Shown here: piece by piece, positions 44,673 through 55,716 of the stretch | How the letters are laid out: every line of letters begins with the position of its first letter | How positions within the stretch are numbered: position 1 is the first letter of the stretch | Assembly (NCBI GenBank): GCA_029248755.1 | Contig: JAQWIR010000031.1 | Span: 1 to 64,000 of the forward strand | Reading direction: 5' to 3' | Source of the DNA: Porticoccaceae bacterium | GTDB lineage: Bacteria > Pseudomonadota > Gammaproteobacteria > Pseudomonadales > Porticoccaceae | DNA length: 64,000 nucleotides | Notes under the pieces: generated by a model | The model's input: the letters and a program-made list of their open reading frames with translations, nothing else | Databases searched by the model: none | What the model was told of the DNA's origin: nothing | Translations under genes and position numbers: made by a program

Positions 44673-46280
44673 ATGAACAACACATCTTATATGCCGCTAA
44701 ATACTCCCGCTTGGAATAAACTAATAGAACTAGCTTCAAAAATACAAGCGTCTGCTACCCCAATCACCATAAAGCAATTGTTTGCAGATGATGCAGAGCG
44801 CGCTGAAAAATATTCTTTAACGTCAGGAGAGTTGAAGCTAGATTTCTCCAAGAACTTGATGGATGACCAAATTTGGGAGCAGTTAATCAATCTAGCACAG
44901 CAATCTCCTCTAACATCACATCGTGATGCTATGTTTTCTGGTGAAGCTATCAATACCAGTGAAAATCGAGCAGTGCTTCATGCTGCCTTAAGAGCAAACT
45001 CAACAGATGATCAGTCAACTGACGGAGCTCAAAGAGCGGCGCAAGTTGAAAAACAACTCAAAGCTGTTGAGCGCATCAGTAATGAAATTAGAGACGGTAG
45101 TTGGGTTGGCAGCACAGGAAAACCTATTACCGATATTATTAATATCGGTATTGGCGGCTCTGACTTGGGGCCTAAAATGGCCTGTACCGCCCTTGAAGAA
45201 TTTGCCCATGATTCAATCAATGTGCACTTTATCTCTAATGTTGATGGCGCCCAAATCCTAAGCACTCTTAAAAAACTTAATGCCGAGACCACTTTGGTCT
45301 CTATTGCCAGCAAGACCTTTACGACTCAAGAGACTATGCTTAACGCTAAAACTGCAATTCAGTGGTTTAGCGATGAGTTGGGGCTTGAGAATCCAAAAAA
45401 CACGAGTCACTTTATTGGCTTAACGGCTAATCCGTCGGCCGCTATTGCCTATGGGATTCCTGACAATCAAATACTTGAGTTTTCAGACTGGGTCGGTGGA
45501 CGCTACTCACTGTGGTCAAGCATTGGCTTATCTATTGCCATCAGTATTGGCTTTGACAACTTCAAACAGATGCTTGATGGCGCCAGAGAGATGGATCAGC
45601 ACTTTCAGAATGCACCTTTAGATAAAAATATGCCTGTTATCATGGGCCTGCTTGGCATTTGGTACAGTAATTTTCTCAACGCTCAATCAATTGCCATTAT
45701 TCCTTATTGCGAGCGCTTGGTTCTTTTGCCATCTTATCTGCAACAGTTGGATATGGAGAGCAATGGTAAGTCCACTAGCCTTGATGGAGCTCCAGTTAGC
45801 TACAACACAGGACCTATACTATGGGGCCAAACAGGAACAAATGGGCAGCATGCTTTTTTCCAACTATTGCATCAAGGCACAAGAACAGTTCCTATTGATT
45901 TTATTGCCGCCATTTCTGACAATCTTAGCAACCCCGAGCACCATGAGGTGCTTTTAGGCAATATGCTGGCTCAATCTTCAGCATTAATGGAGGGTCAAGC
46001 TGCACCTGAGGGCGAGCAACATCGTTTTTATCCCGGCAATAAGCCCTCTAATACACTTTTATTGGATGAATTATCGCCTAAAAACTTTGGCGCACTGGTT
46101 GCTCTTTATGAGCATAAAGTTTTTGTTCAAGGAAGTATCTGGAATATTAATTCATTTGATCAATGGGGCGTTGAGCTGGGTAAGAAAATGGCCAATAATC
46201 TGCTAGATAAAGAGTCTGGCGCGTCTGATATGGACCCATCGACTAAGGCCTTATTTAGCTATATCGAGGGGAAATCCTAA
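44673..46280 (+). CDS. pgi: Glucose-6-phosphate isomerase
   Basis: A protein of about 535 residues interconverting glucose and fructose 6-phosphates. Signatures are NIGIGGSDLGPKMACTAL, VSIASKTFTTQETM, DWVGGRYSLWSSIGLSIAI, ESNGKSTSLDGAPV and the C-terminal QWGVELGKKMANNLL. The track uses TTG 44661, but ATG 44673 (MNNTSYMPLNTPAW) is preferred because AGGA sits too close to the TTG. It is divergent from edd across paired HexR sites and convergent with ispH, stops 4 bp apart. Confidence 0.97.
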   Translation: MNNTSYMPLNTPAWNKLIELASKIQASATPITIKQLFADDAERAEKYSLTSGELKLDFSKNLMDDQIWEQLINLAQQSPLTSHRDAMFSGEAINTSENRAVLHAALRANSTDDQSTDGAQRAAQVEKQLKAVERISNEIRDGSWVGSTGKPITDIINIGIGGSDLGPKMACTALEEFAHDSINVHFISNVDGAQILSTLKKLNAETTLVSIASKTFTTQETMLNAKTAIQWFSDELGLENPKNTSHFIGLTANPSAAIAYGIPDNQILEFSDWVGGRYSLWSSIGLSIAISIGFDNFKQMLDGAREMDQHFQNAPLDKNMPVIMGLLGIWYSNFLNAQSIAIIPYCERLVLLPSYLQQLDMESNGKSTSLDGAPVSYNTGPILWGQTGTNGQHAFFQLLHQGTRTVPIDFIAAISDNLSNPEHHEVLLGNMLAQSSALMEGQAAPEGEQHRFYPGNKPSNTLLLDELSPKNFGALVALYEHKVFVQGSIWNINSFDQWGVELGKKMANNLLDKESGASDMDPSTKALFSYIEGKS

Positions 46281-46283
46281 GGC

Positions 46284-47219
46284 CTATTTTCGTAGTTCGC
46301 GGGGTAGAGAAAAACTAACTGTTTCGGTAACGCCATCAAGTTCCTTTGGTGGCTTAGCCCCAAGCTCAACCAACCTTTGAATAACGCCAGATACTAAAAT
46401 TTCTGGCGCTGAAGCACCCGCAGTCACTCCAATTGATTTTGCATGATTGATCCACTGTTTATTAATATCGTCTGCACCATCGATTAAGTAGGCATCACAA
46501 CCACAGCGTTCGGCTAATTCACGCAACCGATTGGAATTTGAACTGGCGGTTGATCCCACTACTAAAACCACATCTGCCTCAAGTGCTAGCTGCTTTACTG
46601 CATCTTGACGATTTTGTGTGGCATAACAGATGTCATCTTTACGTGGCCCTTCAATAGAGGGAAATTTTTTACGCAGGGCGTCAATTACTTTAGATGTATC
46701 GTCCATCGATAGTGTTGTTTGGGTTACAAAGGACAAACTGTCCGGACTTCTAACCTCTAAATTGAGTACGTCCTGTTCATCTTCAACCAAATATATATCA
46801 CCCCCAGCACTATGGTCGTATTGGCCCATAGTGCCCTCTACTTCTGGATGTCCCTCATGGCCTATCAGAATGCACTCCTTACCATCAGCGCTAAACTTAC
46901 TAACTTCTAAGTGTACTTTTGTCACTAGGGGACAGGTGGCATCAAAAACTTTTAGCTGACGACTTGCCGCTTCTTTTTGTACTTTTTGTGATACGCCATG
47001 AGCACTAAAAATAACCACTACGTTGTCGGGTATTTCATCAATCTCATCGACAAATACAGCACCGCGCTCACGCAATTGGTCCACTACAAATTTGTTATGC
47101 ACCACCTCATGACGAACGTAGACTGGGGCGCCAAACTGATCAAGTGCTAAATTAACAATATCAATAGCACGATCTACACCTGCACAAAAACCTCTTGGGT
47201 TTGCAAGTTTAATCTCCAT
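46284..47219 (-). CDS. ispH: 4-hydroxy-3-methylbut-2-enyl diphosphate reductase
   Basis: A 311-residue 4Fe-4S enzyme, the last step of the MEP isoprenoid pathway. The three cluster Cys are in [13 protein letters not shown] (residue 12), [12 protein letters not shown] and [32 protein letters not shown] and [15 protein letters not shown] are also diagnostic. It is 18 bp downstream of fkpB in the conserved ileS-lspA-fkpB-ispH run. Confidence 0.98.
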   Translation of the reverse strand: MEIKLANPRGFCAGVDRAIDIVNLALDQFGAPVYVRHEVVHNKFVVDQLRERGAVFVDEIDEIPDNVVVIFSAHGVSQKVQKEAASRQLKVFDATCPLVTKVHLEVSKFSADGKECILIGHEGHPEVEGTMGQYDHSAGGDIYLVEDEQDVLNLEVRSPDSLSFVTQTTLSMDDTSKVIDALRKKFPSIEGPRKDDICYATQNRQDAVKQLALEADVVLVVGSTASSNSNRLRELAERCGCDAYLIDGADDINKQWINHAKSIGVTAGASAPEILVSGVIQRLVELGAKPPKELDGVTETVSFSLPRELRK

Positions 47220-47237
47220 AGATCATACCTCTTTGAA

Positions 47238-47678
47238 TCAGTGAACTAAGTGGGGGGCTACTTCGACAATATCTACCTTAAAGATAATATTGCGGCCCGC
47301 CAGTGGGTGATTAAAATCAACTTTTACGGAATCACCACCAATTTCTACAATAACACCAGGCAATTCACCCTCACCATTTTGAAAAGAGAACACATCACCA
47401 ATCTGAATAGATTCTTGATCGAAATTATCATGGGCTAGGTCCTGCATATTTTCTGGGTTTCTTTGACCAAAGGCATTTTCAGGAGATATTAAAAATTCAC
47501 CCTGATCGCCTGCTTTAAGACCTTTAAGTGGCGCTTCAAATCCTGGTAATAAATTGCCATCACCCAGCACAAATGTAGCGGGTTTATCTTCAAAATTTGA
47601 GTCTATTAGCTCACCATTTTCTAGCGCTAACGAAAAGCTCATAGTAACTTTAGTGCCCTGATCTATCGTCAAACTCAT
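47238..47678 (-). CDS. fkpB: FKBP-type peptidyl-prolyl isomerase (FkpB/SlpA-like)
   Basis: A 146-residue cytosolic FKBP with a chaperone insert-in-flap, SlyD/SlpA-like but without the His-rich tail. TKVTMSFSLALENGELIDSNFEDKPATFVLGDG, LLPGFEAPLKGLKAGDQGEFLI and VDFNHPLAGRNIIFKVDIVEV fit the family. It lies 9 bp after lspA, as in most gammaproteobacteria. Confidence 0.95.
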   Translation of the reverse strand: MSLTIDQGTKVTMSFSLALENGELIDSNFEDKPATFVLGDGNLLPGFEAPLKGLKAGDQGEFLISPENAFGQRNPENMQDLAHDNFDQESIQIGDVFSFQNGEGELPGVIVEIGGDSVKVDFNHPLAGRNIIFKVDIVEVAPHLVH

Positions 47679-47687
47679 AATAAAATA

Positions 47688-48209
47688 TTAGCCCTTATTT
47701 TCACTCTTTGGATTGTCAGCAGACTGCTTTAAAAAACCTTCAATAAGAATAAGCACAGCACCTACTGTAATTGCGCTATCAGCAATATTAAACGCAGGGA
47801 AGTGCCTACCAGACCAATGAAAATCTAAAAAATCGACCACATAACCCAAAGCTATTCGGTCATAGAGGTTGCCCAGTGCACCACCTAAAATCAATGCCAG
47901 CGCTAAACCTTCTAACTTTTGCTGGGGCGATAGTCTGGTAATCCATACCAAGATAACCAAACTAACCAATGCAGCAAAAACACTAAAACCCCATCGTTGC
48001 CAGCCACCTTCATTGTTCAAAAAGCTAAATGCAGCACCAAAATTATGTACTCTCACTACGTTAAAAAAACTGTTTACTGCCTCTGATGCACCATAGACAA
48101 AATGATTAACAATCCATATTTTCGTAAGCTGATCAAACACAAACACCAATAGAGCTATGCTGAGTAACGTCAGTAATTGCTTAGAGGCTGAGAGGCTTTG
48201 ATTAGGCAT
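47688..48209 (-). CDS. lspA: Lipoprotein signal peptidase (signal peptidase II)
   Basis: A 173-residue four-span membrane aspartyl peptidase that cleaves prolipoproteins. The track ORF begins at 48278 inside ileS. ATG 48209 ([13 protein letters not shown]) overlaps the ileS stop and fits the family. Catalytic Asp residues are in [21 protein letters not shown] and [23 protein letters not shown] and NFGAAFSFL are also conserved. Confidence 0.97.
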   Translation of the reverse strand: MPNQSLSASKQLLTLLSIALLVFVFDQLTKIWIVNHFVYGASEAVNSFFNVVRVHNFGAAFSFLNNEGGWQRWGFSVFAALVSLVILVWITRLSPQQKLEGLALALILGGALGNLYDRIALGYVVDFLDFHWSGRHFPAFNIADSAITVGAVLILIEGFLKQSADNPKSENKG

Positions 48210-51024
48210 AGTGACGAGCCTCTCCCTGACCATCGATATTATCAATGCAGCGACCACAAACTGATGGGTGTTTATCATGACTACCTACATCATCAATATA
48301 GTGCCAACAGCGCGCACATTTATGGGCAGTAGATTTTTCAACTAATACTTTAAGACCCTCAATATGAGCATCTGCTGCATTACTGGGTGCATTACCTATG
48401 TCCACAAGCTCTGCTTTTGACGTGATAGTCACAAACCGCAATTCTTGACCTAACTTTGACAGTGATGCAAATAATTCAGTATCGGCAAAGATTTTAATAT
48501 CAGCCTCTAAAGAACCCTTAATCCCGCCCTGATTTCGCTGATCTTCAATGACTTTGTTAATCGCTTCTTTTGCTTGCAAAATATTGGCCCAATCCTGCTG
48601 GGTAATAGACTCTTCTTCAGCCAGTGACTGAAGCGGGTACCAGTTGGATGTAAATACATATTTTTCACGTTCGCCGGGCAAATGATCCCAGATTTCCTGC
48701 CCTGTAAAGCTAAGAATCGGCGCAATCCAACGAGAAAAAGCCTCCGCTATATGATAGAGCGCAGTTTGCGCTGATCTGCGGGGCAGGCTATCTTCTGCAC
48801 AGGTATAAATACGATCCTTAATAATATCTAAATAGAACCCACCCATATCTCTTACGCAGAAATTATGTAATTTTTGGTAAATCTGGTGGAACTGGAAATT
48901 ATTATAGTCATCAATTATTTACTCTTGTAGCTGTGAAGCACAGTCAATCGCCCACCGATCTAAAGCGAGTAAATCTGAATGCTCTACCAAATTTTTCTGT
49001 GGATCAAAACCATCAATATTTGAAAGAAAATAACGCGCTGTATTGCGAATTCTTCGGTAGGAATCGCCGGCTCGTTTTAAAATTTCATCGGACACGGTCA
49101 TCTCAGCACTAAAGTCAGCACTAGCGACCCACAGGCGTAAAACGTCTGCACCCAATTCATTAATCACCTTTTGCGGTGAGACTACATTACCAATGGACTT
49201 GGACATCTTGCGGCCATTTTCATCCACGGTAAAGCCATGAGTAAGAACAGCTTTGTAAGGCGCGGTGCCATTAATGGCAATTGCAGTTTTAAGGGAAGAC
49301 TGAAACCAACCTCTATGCTGATCTGAGCCCTCTAAATATAGATCCGCTGGATAAGTAAGCTCATCGCGAGCACCTATCACTGAGGCATGCGTTACCCCAG
49401 AATCAAACCATACATCGAGAGTATCGGTGACCTTTTGGTAATTATCTGCCTCTTCACCCAATAATTCAGCGGCATCAAGATCGTACCAAGCATCCATTCC
49501 AGACTGCTCAACCAACGTGGCAACCTGCTCAATAATATCTGCGGTGTTTGAGTGTAATTCACCTGTTTGTTTATGCACAAACAAAGCAATAGGCACACCC
49601 CAGGTTCGCTGTCTCGAAATACACCAATCGGGACTGGCTTCGAGCATGCCGCGAATTCTCGCCTCACCCCATTCCGGATGCCAATCCACCGACTTAATCG
49701 CTGATTTTGCTTTTTCCAATAAGCCATTTTGCTCCATGGAAATAAACCACTGTGGGGTTGCGCGGTAAATAAGAGGGGTTTTGGTTCGCCAACAATGAGC
49801 GTAGCTATGGGTTATCTTGCCACAGCTCATTAAACGACCATGGTCTGTTAGCACTTGATTGACCGCTTCATCTACTTTGTAGACATGCTGACCGGCAAAT
49901 AATTCGACATCATCCTTAAATACACCATTGTCCAAAATATAGTTAAGCGTGCTTATGCCATATTTATTAGAAACAGCAAAGTCATCTAAGCCATGATCAG
50001 GCGCAGTGTGCACACAGCCAGTACCTGCATCCGTTGTTACGTGATCACCCAGCAATACTGGAATTGAACGCCCATAAAAAGGATGTTGGGCCACAATGTT
50101 CTCTAGAGCTGCACCCTGACAACTTGCCACAACTTTATATTCTTCTAACTCTAGTCTTTGAGCAACCGATTCGAGTAGATCCGAACCACAAATTAGTTTG
50201 ACGGAACCCGCCTGAACTAGACTGTATTCAAGATCTGAACCTACACTGATTGCCTGACTGCTTGGAATAGTCCATGGTGTGGTAGTCCAAATAAGAAAAT
50301 TAATAGGTCCTTCACCAGCTAACCCACCAAAGGCAGCATCTAATACTGCCAGTTGGTCCTTGTCTTCTACTGGGTAGGCGACATCAATCGAAAATGAGGT
50401 CTTATCCTGATACTCTACTTCGGCTTCAGCAAGTGCTGAACCACCTACCACACTCCAATAAACTGGCTTATAGCCTTTTACAAGATGACCATTTTCCGCG
50501 ATCTTGCCTATAGCACGAATGATATTTGCCTCAACATCAAAGTTCATTGTCAAATAGGGATTATCCCAGTCACCAAAAACTCCTATTCGTACAAAGTCTT
50601 TACGCTGGCCTTCGACCTGACGCATAGCATAGTCACGACATTTTTGACGAAATTTGGAATACTCTACTTTAACCCCTGCCTTACCAATCTTCTTCTCAAC
50701 ATTATGTTCAATCGGTAGCCCATGACAATCCCAACCAGGAATATATGGCGCATCAAAACCACTGAGGGTTTTGGATTTAATCACAATATCTTTCAGGGTT
50801 TTATTAACCGCATGACCCAGGTGAATATCACCATTAGCATAGGGAGGCCCATCGTGAAGAATATATTTTTCACAACCGGCTCTAGCCTGCCTAATATGCT
50901 GATAAAGGTCATCATCCTGCCACTGCTTCAACATTGCCGGCTCGCGCTGTGCGAGATTAGCCCGCATTGGAAAATCAGTCTTGGGTAGATTTAATGTTGT
51001 CTTGTAATCAATGCTATCGGTCAT
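48202..51024 (-). pseudogene. ileS: Isoleucyl-tRNA synthetase, interrupted by one in-frame TAA
   Basis: The frame from ATG 51024 encodes 701 residues with the HIGH motif ([11 protein letters not shown]), the editing domain and KMSKS ([10 protein letters not shown], about 607), then TAA at 48921-48919. The same frame continues without loss (IIDDYNNFQFHQIYQKLHNFCVRDMGGFYLDIIKDR) to the C-terminal zinc Cys CARCWHYI and CGRC, ending at 48202. Together this is about 940 residues, the normal length. Only one codon, just after [15 protein letters not shown] at the start of the anticodon-binding helices, is wrong. ileS is essential and no second copy is visible here, so sequence error, read-through or a functional split must be considered. 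Confidence 0.93.
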
Positions 51025-51060
51025 ATTTTATTAAACTTTTTCCAATCTTTTTGTTTTGAT

Positions 51061-52002
51061 TTAAACGCTATTGCTAGCAAACCACTGTTTAATCATTATT
51101 ACATCATCACTAATACTGTCGGATAAATGCTCTAGACTCGTAAATTGTTGCTCGTCTCTAATTTTGTTCACAAATTCAACACTAATTCTTTGGCCATATA
51201 TTTGCCGATCAAAATCTAACAAATGCACTTCTAATATAGGTTTTTCAATATCGCCTATGGTCGGGCGAACTCCGACATTAGCAGCGCCTTTAAAACGACC
51301 CTCAATACCCTCAATATCTACCCATACAGCATAGACACCGGTCAAGGGTGCCCTAAACCGATTAAGATTAACATTGGCCGTAGGAAATCCCAACTCTCGA
51401 CCCAGCTGCTGACCAAAAGTTACTTTGCCATTAATTGAAAACGGCCGCCCTAATAATTTACTGACTTGATCAAAATCAGATTTATGAAGTAGTTGACGAA
51501 CTAATGTACTGCTTACTCTCTGGCTTTCAACTTCTACGGTTTGGGTATTTTGTACACTAAAGCCAAGATCCTGACCCATGGTTACTAAGGTATCGAAATC
51601 CCCTTTACGGTCACAGCCAAATCTAAAATCATCACCCACAATTAAGTGCCTGGTATTAACGCCATGCACTAATATATCTTGCACAAACTCTGTTGCAGTA
51701 AGACTACTAAGTTGGGCGTTAAACCGTAGACAAACTACTAAATCCATTCCAAAGTCGAGTAGCGCTTCTATTTTCTCTCGCAAACGCATCAATCTCGGCG
51801 GCGCGGTCTCAGCTGCAAAATATTCTTGGGGTTGAGGCTCAAACGTCATAGCAACCGCTAAACTATCTAAACTTTTTGCCTTATCGATAACCTGTTGCAA
51901 TATAGCCTGATGCCCTATGTGCACACCATCGAATGAACCAATAGTCACAACGGATTCTCGATTACAAAGTCGCGATTTATCTATGTCACGAATCAGGCTC
52001 AT
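51061..52002 (-). CDS. ribF: Bifunctional riboflavin kinase/FAD synthetase
   Basis: A protein of about 313 residues making FMN and FAD. The N-terminal nucleotidyltransferase has TIGSFDGVHIGHQAIL and VGDDFRFGCDRKGD. The C-terminal kinase has GRPFSINGKVTFGQQLGRELGFPTANVNL, GVYAVWV and GAANVGVRPTIG. The track start at 52020 adds six residues; ATG 52002 (MSLIRDID) matches the family N-terminus better. It lies between murJ and ileS, the conserved order. Confidence 0.97.
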   Translation of the reverse strand: MSLIRDIDKSRLCNRESVVTIGSFDGVHIGHQAILQQVIDKAKSLDSLAVAMTFEPQPQEYFAAETAPPRLMRLREKIEALLDFGMDLVVCLRFNAQLSSLTATEFVQDILVHGVNTRHLIVGDDFRFGCDRKGDFDTLVTMGQDLGFSVQNTQTVEVESQRVSSTLVRQLLHKSDFDQVSKLLGRPFSINGKVTFGQQLGRELGFPTANVNLNRFRAPLTGVYAVWVDIEGIEGRFKGAANVGVRPTIGDIEKPILEVHLLDFDRQIYGQRISVEFVNKIRDEQQFTSLEHLSDSISDDVIMIKQWFASNSV

Positions 52003-52140
52003 TTTTGGCAGTTTTAACACCTAACAAGGCACTCTTTAGTTAAGGTATCGAGTATACCTAGCAATCGCCAGAAAGGTAAGGTATTGCACCCAATTGGTGC
52101 CACAAAATTAATAGAAATATCAGTTTTATAAGCTGGCGGA

Positions 52141-53811
52141 TTATTTATTAGAATCATTGGTAGCTTTTGCTGGCCCACGCATATCCGACAACCTAAAACC
52201 AAACAAGAATAAGCCAGCCACAAAGGTTATAAATCCAGCACCACAAAGAAGGCCAATCGTTGATATTCGCTGCAACCAAGATTGCTGATAGAAAATCTCA
52301 CTACCACCCCAAAGATTAAGCATTTGAGTGAGTACCAATAACATGATTACCACTGAGCACATTAGACCTATAAAAAACTTTAACCATCCCTTAGAAGGCT
52401 GATAAATAGCTTTTTTGCGCAAACTCAAAAACAGCAATATGGCATTGATAAATGCTGATAACGAAGTCGCTGCCGCTAACCCTAAATGACCAATTTGCCA
52501 GTATTTATGCAACGGAATCACTAACATGAGATTAAACAGCATATTTAGTGCCATAGCGATAACACCAATGCGAACCGGTGTGCGCATATCCTGACGAGCA
52601 AAAAACCCAGGCGCTAACACTTTGATTAACATAAAGGCAATCAGCCCCGCCGCATAGGCCTTAAGACTGAGAGATGCCATACTCATATCGCGCAATGTCA
52701 TTACTTCACCATAGTAAAATAATGTCACTAAAATAGGTTCTGCTAAAAGTATCAGTGCCGCGGCTGCCGGCACCGCAACCACCAAAATCATTTTTAACGC
52801 CCAATCTAATGTTTGCGAAAAGGCTTGATTTGATTGGGCAATATGATGACGCGACAAATTGGGTAAAATGACCGTAGCTATAGCAATACCAAATACACCC
52901 AACGGCAACTCTGATAATCGATCAGAGTAATAAAGCCATGAAACACTGCCTGTCGGCAAGAAGGTGGCCAATACTGTATCCAGTAAAAGGTTAATCTGGC
53001 TGACTGAAACACCAAAAATAGCCGGCGCCATCAGTGCCAGTACTTTTTTAACCCCTGAATGCTGCCAATCCACCTTAGGCATTGGCAACATATGGATACT
53101 ACGTAAAAAGGGTAACTGAAAAATAAACTGTATTATACCGGCAAAAAGCACCCCCCACGCCAAGGCATAGGCAGGCTGATCAAATAATGGCGCACCTATT
53201 AAGGCGGCAACAATAAGCGTTACATTGAGTAATAAAGGCGTAAACGCAGGGACTGCAAAACGGTCGTAACTATTAAGCACAGCCCCGGCTAATCCAGTCA
53301 TTGAGATAAATAATAAATAAGGGAAGGTGATTCGAAGCATCTCTGAAGTTGCAGCAAATTTACTAGGATTATCCATATACCAACTTGGTGCAAATACAGC
53401 TGCCATTAATGGCGATGCAACCACAATAACCAGGGTAATAAATATTAGCGTTAGACCAAGATTACCCGCTACACGGCTCACAAGTTCTCTAACTGCCGCT
53501 ACACTGCCCTTTTCTCTATATTCACCCAGTATGGGAACAAAGGCCTGAGCAAAGGCACCCTCAGCGAATAGTCGACGAAAGAAATTCGGTATTTTAAAGG
53601 CCACGAAGAATACATCGGCTAATGCCTCAGCACCAATTACTCGCGCAAACACTACGTCCCGAGCTAATCCCAACAAGCGCGAAAGCATAGTAAAAAAGCT
53701 GACCACGCCGCTGGAGCGAAGTAGTCCATGATCTTTTTTCTGCTGTGTGGTTTCCTCAGTCAAAATATGTTCCGTAATTTCAAATTTGCACCCTAGTTTA
53801 ACGGTACTCAC
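52141..53811 (-). CDS. murJ: Lipid II flippase MurJ
   Basis: A protein of up to 556 residues with about 14 membrane spans: LLRSSGVVSFFTMLSRLLGLARDVVFARVIGA, FRRLFAEGAFAQAFVPILGEY, PLGVFGIAIATVILPNLSRHH and KVLAPGFFARQDMRTPVRIG are MurJ/MviN landmarks. It flips lipid II for peptidoglycan synthesis. The GTG at 53811 has GGA upstream, but the N-terminal 25 residues are unlike the family, and a TTG at residue 18 (TEETTQQKK) with GGA is also possible. It is divergent from rpsT. Confidence 0.96.
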   Translation of the reverse strand: MSTVKLGCKFEITEHILTEETTQQKKDHGLLRSSGVVSFFTMLSRLLGLARDVVFARVIGAEALADVFFVAFKIPNFFRRLFAEGAFAQAFVPILGEYREKGSVAAVRELVSRVAGNLGLTLIFITLVIVVASPLMAAVFAPSWYMDNPSKFAATSEMLRITFPYLLFISMTGLAGAVLNSYDRFAVPAFTPLLLNVTLIVAALIGAPLFDQPAYALAWGVLFAGIIQFIFQLPFLRSIHMLPMPKVDWQHSGVKKVLALMAPAIFGVSVSQINLLLDTVLATFLPTGSVSWLYYSDRLSELPLGVFGIAIATVILPNLSRHHIAQSNQAFSQTLDWALKMILVVAVPAAAALILLAEPILVTLFYYGEVMTLRDMSMASLSLKAYAAGLIAFMLIKVLAPGFFARQDMRTPVRIGVIAMALNMLFNLMLVIPLHKYWQIGHLGLAAATSLSAFINAILLFLSLRKKAIYQPSKGWLKFFIGLMCSVVIMLLVLTQMLNLWGGSEIFYQQSWLQRISTIGLLCGAGFITFVAGLFLFGFRLSDMRGPAKATNDSNK

Positions 53812-53979
53812 AATCTAGTCCAAGCGAATCTAGCACTTGAATGCGAATGGAAAAAAAATAATTCTGCTTAAACACTTAAAAAGTCTACTAAAAGCGCAAT
53901 ATTATGGTTGAATATCGCTAAATAACCCTGTATATTTCCGCGCCTTTACAGTGTTCCCTTAACTTAGGAGAAAGTACAA

Positions 53980-54249
53980 GTGGCTAATTCAGCACAAGCA
54001 AAAAAACGCGCTCGTCAAAACGAAAAAAGACGTCAGCATAATGCTGGCCTTCGCTCAATGGTTCGCACCTACATTAAGAAGGTTGATGCAGCCCTCGAAA
54101 GCGGCGATGCTACTGCAGCGCAAGAAGCTTATACTACGTCGGTTCCAGTGATCGACCGTATGGCTGATAAAGGAATTATCCACAAGAATAAAGCTGCGCG
54201 CCATAAGAGCCGCCTTAATACTAAGGTTAAAGCCCTAGCCGCTAAGTAA
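53980..54249 (+). CDS. rpsT: 30S ribosomal protein S20
   Basis: An 89-residue S20: [40 protein letters not shown], and [26 protein letters not shown]. The start is GTG 53980 with AGGAG upstream; non-ATG starts are common for rpsT (UUG in E. coli). It binds 16S rRNA early in assembly. It is divergent from murJ, as usual, with its own terminator. Confidence 0.98.
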   Translation: MANSAQAKKRARQNEKRRQHNAGLRSMVRTYIKKVDAALESGDATAAQEAYTTSVPVIDRMADKGIIHKNKAARHKSRLNTKVKALAAK

Positions 54250-54262
54250 TTTATTCTATGTG

Positions 54263-54290
54263 TAAAAAAACCGGCAGTTGCCGGTTTTTT
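54263..54290 (+). terminator. Terminator after rpsT
   Basis: AAAAAAACCGGCAGTTGCCGGTTTTTTT is a symmetrical stem-loop with T tract 14 bp past the rpsT stop. The A tract on the other side lets it also serve the convergent thrC. Confidence 0.9.
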
Positions 54291-54318
54291 TATGCCTTAA
54301 ATTCGAAGCTTCACCGTT

Positions 54319-55716
54319 TTAAGACGTAATGTGCTCTGCAATAAACTGCTGTACCACCTGACTATCATTATCAAGCACCGTGTATTGCTCTTCCCTCTCA
54401 AAAAGATCTGCCATATGTGGCGGTAAAGCGGGATCTTCCGGATAACCTGCTTCTTTAACAGCATCTGGGAATTTTGCCGGATGAGCTGTAGCTAAAGTGA
54501 TCATTGGCGTTGATTTATTATTACTGCATGCCCGAGCTGCCGCCAAACCAATGGCTGTATGGGGGTCTAATAGATAGCCACTATCATCAAAAGTGGAGCG
54601 AATAACGTCAACCATACCTTGATCGCCACAACGATAGCTTGAAAAAAGCTTTCTTGCTTTAGCTAATGCTGTATCACTGAGTTTCATATGGCCATTTTTA
54701 GCATCGGCCATTAGCTTGGCAATTTGCTCGCCATCGCGATCATAAAGATCAAATAACAGACGCTCAAAGTTACTGGAAATCATAATATCCATACTGGGCG
54801 CTAAGCTTTGTTGAAGCGGCTGGGTGCTATGATCGTTTTCACTAATACAGCGATGCAAAATATCATTTTGATTGGTTGCAATCACTAGCTGCTCAATAGG
54901 TAGACCCATCTGACTGGCTAAATAGCCGGCAAAAATATCACCAAAGTTACCTGTAGGTACAGAAAATGATACTTTTTTATGAGGCCCTCCTAAGGCAAGA
55001 GATGCCCAGAAATAATAGACAATCTGCGCCATAATACGCGCCCAATTTATCGAATTAACCGCGGCTAATTGTCTATCCTCGGGTAAAAAGGACTGATCAG
55101 CAAAACTAGCTTTAACCATATTTTGGCAATCATCAAAATCACCATGTAGTGCTAAATTATGAATATTATCTGCCAATACAGTGGTCATTTGTCGGCGCTG
55201 CACCTCAGATACACGCTCATAGGGATGAAGAATAAAGATATCCAAATTCTTACAGTGTCGACAACCTTCAATGGCAGCAGAACCGGTATCACCAGAGGTG
55301 GCGCCCATAATGACTACTTTTTGGTCGCGCTTAGCGAGAATATAATCAAGCAAATTACCCAAAAACTGTAGTGCAAAATCTTTAAATGCCAGTGTTGGCC
55401 CCTGAAATAGTTCTAATATCCACTGATTGTGTCCAGCTTGAATCAGTGGTGCCACAGCTTCATGACGAAAGCCAGCATAGGATTTCTCTATCAACTGACG
55501 TAAGTCCTGTTCAGGAATTGATCCACCGACAAATGGTGTAATGATCTTGAGCGCTAACTCTTCGTAAGAAAGCACACTCCATGAGGCTATTTCTTCAATG
55601 CTAAATTTAGGCAATTGCTCTGGCACAAACAGACCGCCATCTTCAGCAAGACCGGTTAAAACCACATCTTCAAAACTTTTAGGCTCTACGCCGCCTCTGG
55701 TACTTATATATTTCAT
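54319..55716 (-). CDS. thrC: Threonine synthase
   Basis: A 465-residue PLP enzyme converting O-phosphohomoserine to threonine. KYISTRGGVEPKSFEDVVLTGLAEDGGLFVPE is the family start, GPTLAFKDFALQFLGN holds the PLP Lys, and GATSGDTGSAAIEG binds phosphate. The length matches the long (type II) bacterial class. Its ATG directly follows the hom TAG with no gap, so the pair is co-translated. Confidence 0.98.
   Translation of the reverse strand: MKYISTRGGVEPKSFEDVVLTGLAEDGGLFVPEQLPKFSIEEIASWSVLSYEELALKIITPFVGGSIPEQDLRQLIEKSYAGFRHEAVAPLIQAGHNQWILELFQGPTLAFKDFALQFLGNLLDYILAKRDQKVVIMGATSGDTGSAAIEGCRHCKNLDIFILHPYERVSEVQRRQMTTVLADNIHNLALHGDFDDCQNMVKASFADQSFLPEDRQLAAVNSINWARIMAQIVYYFWASLALGGPHKKVSFSVPTGNFGDIFAGYLASQMGLPIEQLVIATNQNDILHRCISENDHSTQPLQQSLAPSMDIMISSNFERLLFDLYDRDGEQIAKLMADAKNGHMKLSDTALAKARKLFSSYRCGDQGMVDVIRSTFDDSGYLLDPHTAIGLAAARACSNNKSTPMITLATAHPAKFPDAVKEAGYPEDPALPPHMADLFEREEQYTVLDNDSQVVQQFIAEHITS

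Noticed and set aside
33510-48921. Stop-codon reassignment as cause of the acs and ileS interruptions
   Set aside because: One stop is TAG and the other TAA, and both are used as normal terminators throughout the window.
52021-52140. 69-aa ORF (52014-52223) between ribF and murJ
   Set aside because: It overlaps the murJ 3' end in another frame and lacks features; the gap looks like a plain spacer.
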